Source: Acidobacteriota bacterium
GTDB lineage: Bacteria; Acidobacteriota; Terriglobia; Versatilivoradales; Versatilivoraceae
Assembly (NCBI GenBank): GCA_028875135.1
Contig: JAPPFQ010000110.1
Span: 1 to 6,216 of the forward strand
Reading direction: 5' to 3'
Length of the DNA stretch: 6,216 bases
Shown: piece after piece, positions 5,764-6,216 of the stretch
Layout of the letters: each line of letters begins with the position of its first letter
How positions within the stretch are numbered: the stretch's first letter is position 1
Notes under the pieces: model-generated
Told to the model about the DNA's origin: nothing
Seen by the model: the letters and a program-made list of their open reading frames with translations, nothing else
The model's database searches: none
Position numbers and translations under genes: made by a program

Positions 5764-6138
5764 TCAGCGGGTCGGCGAGGAGGAAGTCTTTTCGCTCCCG
5801 GAGCCGGAGTCCGACGACTTGCTGCCGTTGCCGGATCCGGTATCGGATCCGGGGGATTCGGCAACGGGCTTGGACTCGGCGCCGGATTTGGCTTCCGCGC
5901 CCGGCTTGGACTCGGCGGCAGGCTTGGATTCACCCTCGGACTTGGGCTGGGATTCCGGCTTGCGGGCGTAGTCGGTGACATACCAGCCGGTACCCTTGAA
6001 CTGAAAGGAGGTCCTGGAGATCAGCTTGGTCAACTGGCCGCTGCAGTCGGGACAGGTCTTGAGGGGTTCATCGGAGAACTTCTGCATGACCTCGAGTACC
6101 TTGCCACAGGCGTCGCAGCCATATTCATAAATCGGCAT
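5764..6138 (-). CDS. FmdB-family zinc ribbon protein with long low-complexity tail
   Basis: A 124-residue protein beginning [12 protein letters not shown], the hallmark of the FmdB/CxxC zinc-ribbon family. Cys8, Cys11, Cys29 and Cys32 form two CxxC knuckles expected to bind one zinc. After [17 protein letters not shown] (44-60), which also matches family members, the chain becomes a low-complexity tail (61-124) of Lys, Glu, Ser, Pro, Ala and Gly. It includes four 6-residue repeats (71-94) and a Gly/Ser-rich end, so it is likely disordered. The family is named after a putative regulator of formamidase genes in Methylophilus; for most members the function is unknown, and a nucleic-acid or protein-binding role is a guess. 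The ATG at 6138 follows GGAGG; the TTG at 6147 is not preferred. It seems to stand alone, convergent with the aminotransferase. Confidence 0.9.
   Translation of the reverse strand: MPIYEYGCDACGKVLEVMQKFSDEPLKTCPDCSGQLTKLISRTSFQFKGTGWYVTDYARKPESQPKSEGESKPAAESKPGAEAKSGAESKPVAESPGSDTGSGNGSKSSDSGSGSEKTSSSPTR
5857..5928 (-). repeat. Four 18-bp in-frame repeats in the FmdB tail
   Basis: Four consecutive 18-bp units encode [18 protein letters not shown] and SKPVAE (residues 71-94 of the FmdB protein). The copies have diverged by single substitutions, which suggests growth by slippage or unequal recombination followed by drift. The reading frame is kept throughout. Confidence 0.75.
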
Positions 6139-6147
6139 AGGCGCCAA

Positions 6148-6152
6148 CCTCC
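6148..6152 (-). promoter_or_regulatory. Shine-Dalgarno of FmdB gene
   Basis: GGAGG on the minus strand lies 9 bases before the ATG at 6138. It favours this ATG, which gives the family-typical MPIYEY start, over the TTG three codons upstream. Confidence 0.75.
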
Positions 6153-6189
6153 GGGAATTCAGCCAGGGACACGGCGAAAGCGGCTGTAG

Positions 6190-6195
6190 ATTCTA
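6190..6195 (-). promoter_or_regulatory. Possible -10 box of FmdB gene
   Basis: TAGAAT on the minus strand (5/6 to the -10 consensus) lies 51 bases upstream of the ATG at 6138. A -35 box at 17 bp would fall at the window edge (6213 onward) and cannot be judged. The rest of 6139-6216 shows nothing else I can support. Confidence 0.3.
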
Positions 6196-6216
6196 GTGTC
6201 GTGTCTCAGAATGGGA

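Noticed and set aside
5732..5776. 8-bp inverted repeat (GCTGACCC / GGGTCGGC) across the aminotransferase-FmdB junction as a terminator
   Set aside because: The stem includes a wobble, the loop is 29 bases and no T-run follows; it is likely chance in GC-rich DNA.

Overview
This is a GC-rich bacterial window (well over half G+C by eye) holding six complete protein-coding genes. I see no RNA genes, insertion sequences, phage genes or CRISPR. The mix is a Tat-exported sulfite-oxidase-type molybdoenzyme, an exported TPR protein, an exported RraA-like protein, a BNR/sialidase-like protein, a DegT-family sugar aminotransferase and an FmdB zinc ribbon with a long Lys/Glu/Ser/Pro tail. This resembles chromosomes of Acidobacteriota and similar environmental phyla (Planctomycetota, Verrucomicrobiota). 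That placement is inference from gene content and composition, because there is no rRNA or other marker here. The tandem CTTCGTGG-type repeat at the left edge fits the same kind of genome.

Layout. Positions 1-115 hold a four-unit 10-bp tandem repeat. Next comes a leftward pair, TPR protein (1342-2253) then sulfite oxidase-like enzyme (116-1279), separated by 62 bp and probably one transcript. A 125-bp divergent gap follows with back-to-back promoter-like elements, leading to the exported RraA-like gene (2379-3149, rightward). This runs tail-to-tail into the BNR/sialidase-like gene (3159-4436, leftward), with only 9 bp between the stop codons. A second divergent gap (4437-4629) leads to the DegT aminotransferase (4630-5736, rightward), which converges across 27 bp on the FmdB gene (5764-6138, leftward). 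No gene-free stretch exceeds 300 bases.

How the genes work together. Only the TPR/sulfite oxidase pair looks like a functional unit: the enzyme would oxidise sulfite or a related substrate in the periplasm, and the TPR protein may support it there. Four of the six proteins carry export signals (Tat, Sec or possible lipoprotein), so the window leans towards the cell envelope. The aminotransferase probably makes an amino sugar for a surface glycan, but no partner sugar genes are present. I found no convincing new multi-gene system. The most unusual items are the exported RraA-like protein, which has an Asn where relatives carry an acidic residue, and the BNR protein, which seems to lack the sialidase FRIP arginine.

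For every gene the start was moved inward from the longest open frame to an ATG preceded by a clear Shine-Dalgarno sequence; these sites are listed.
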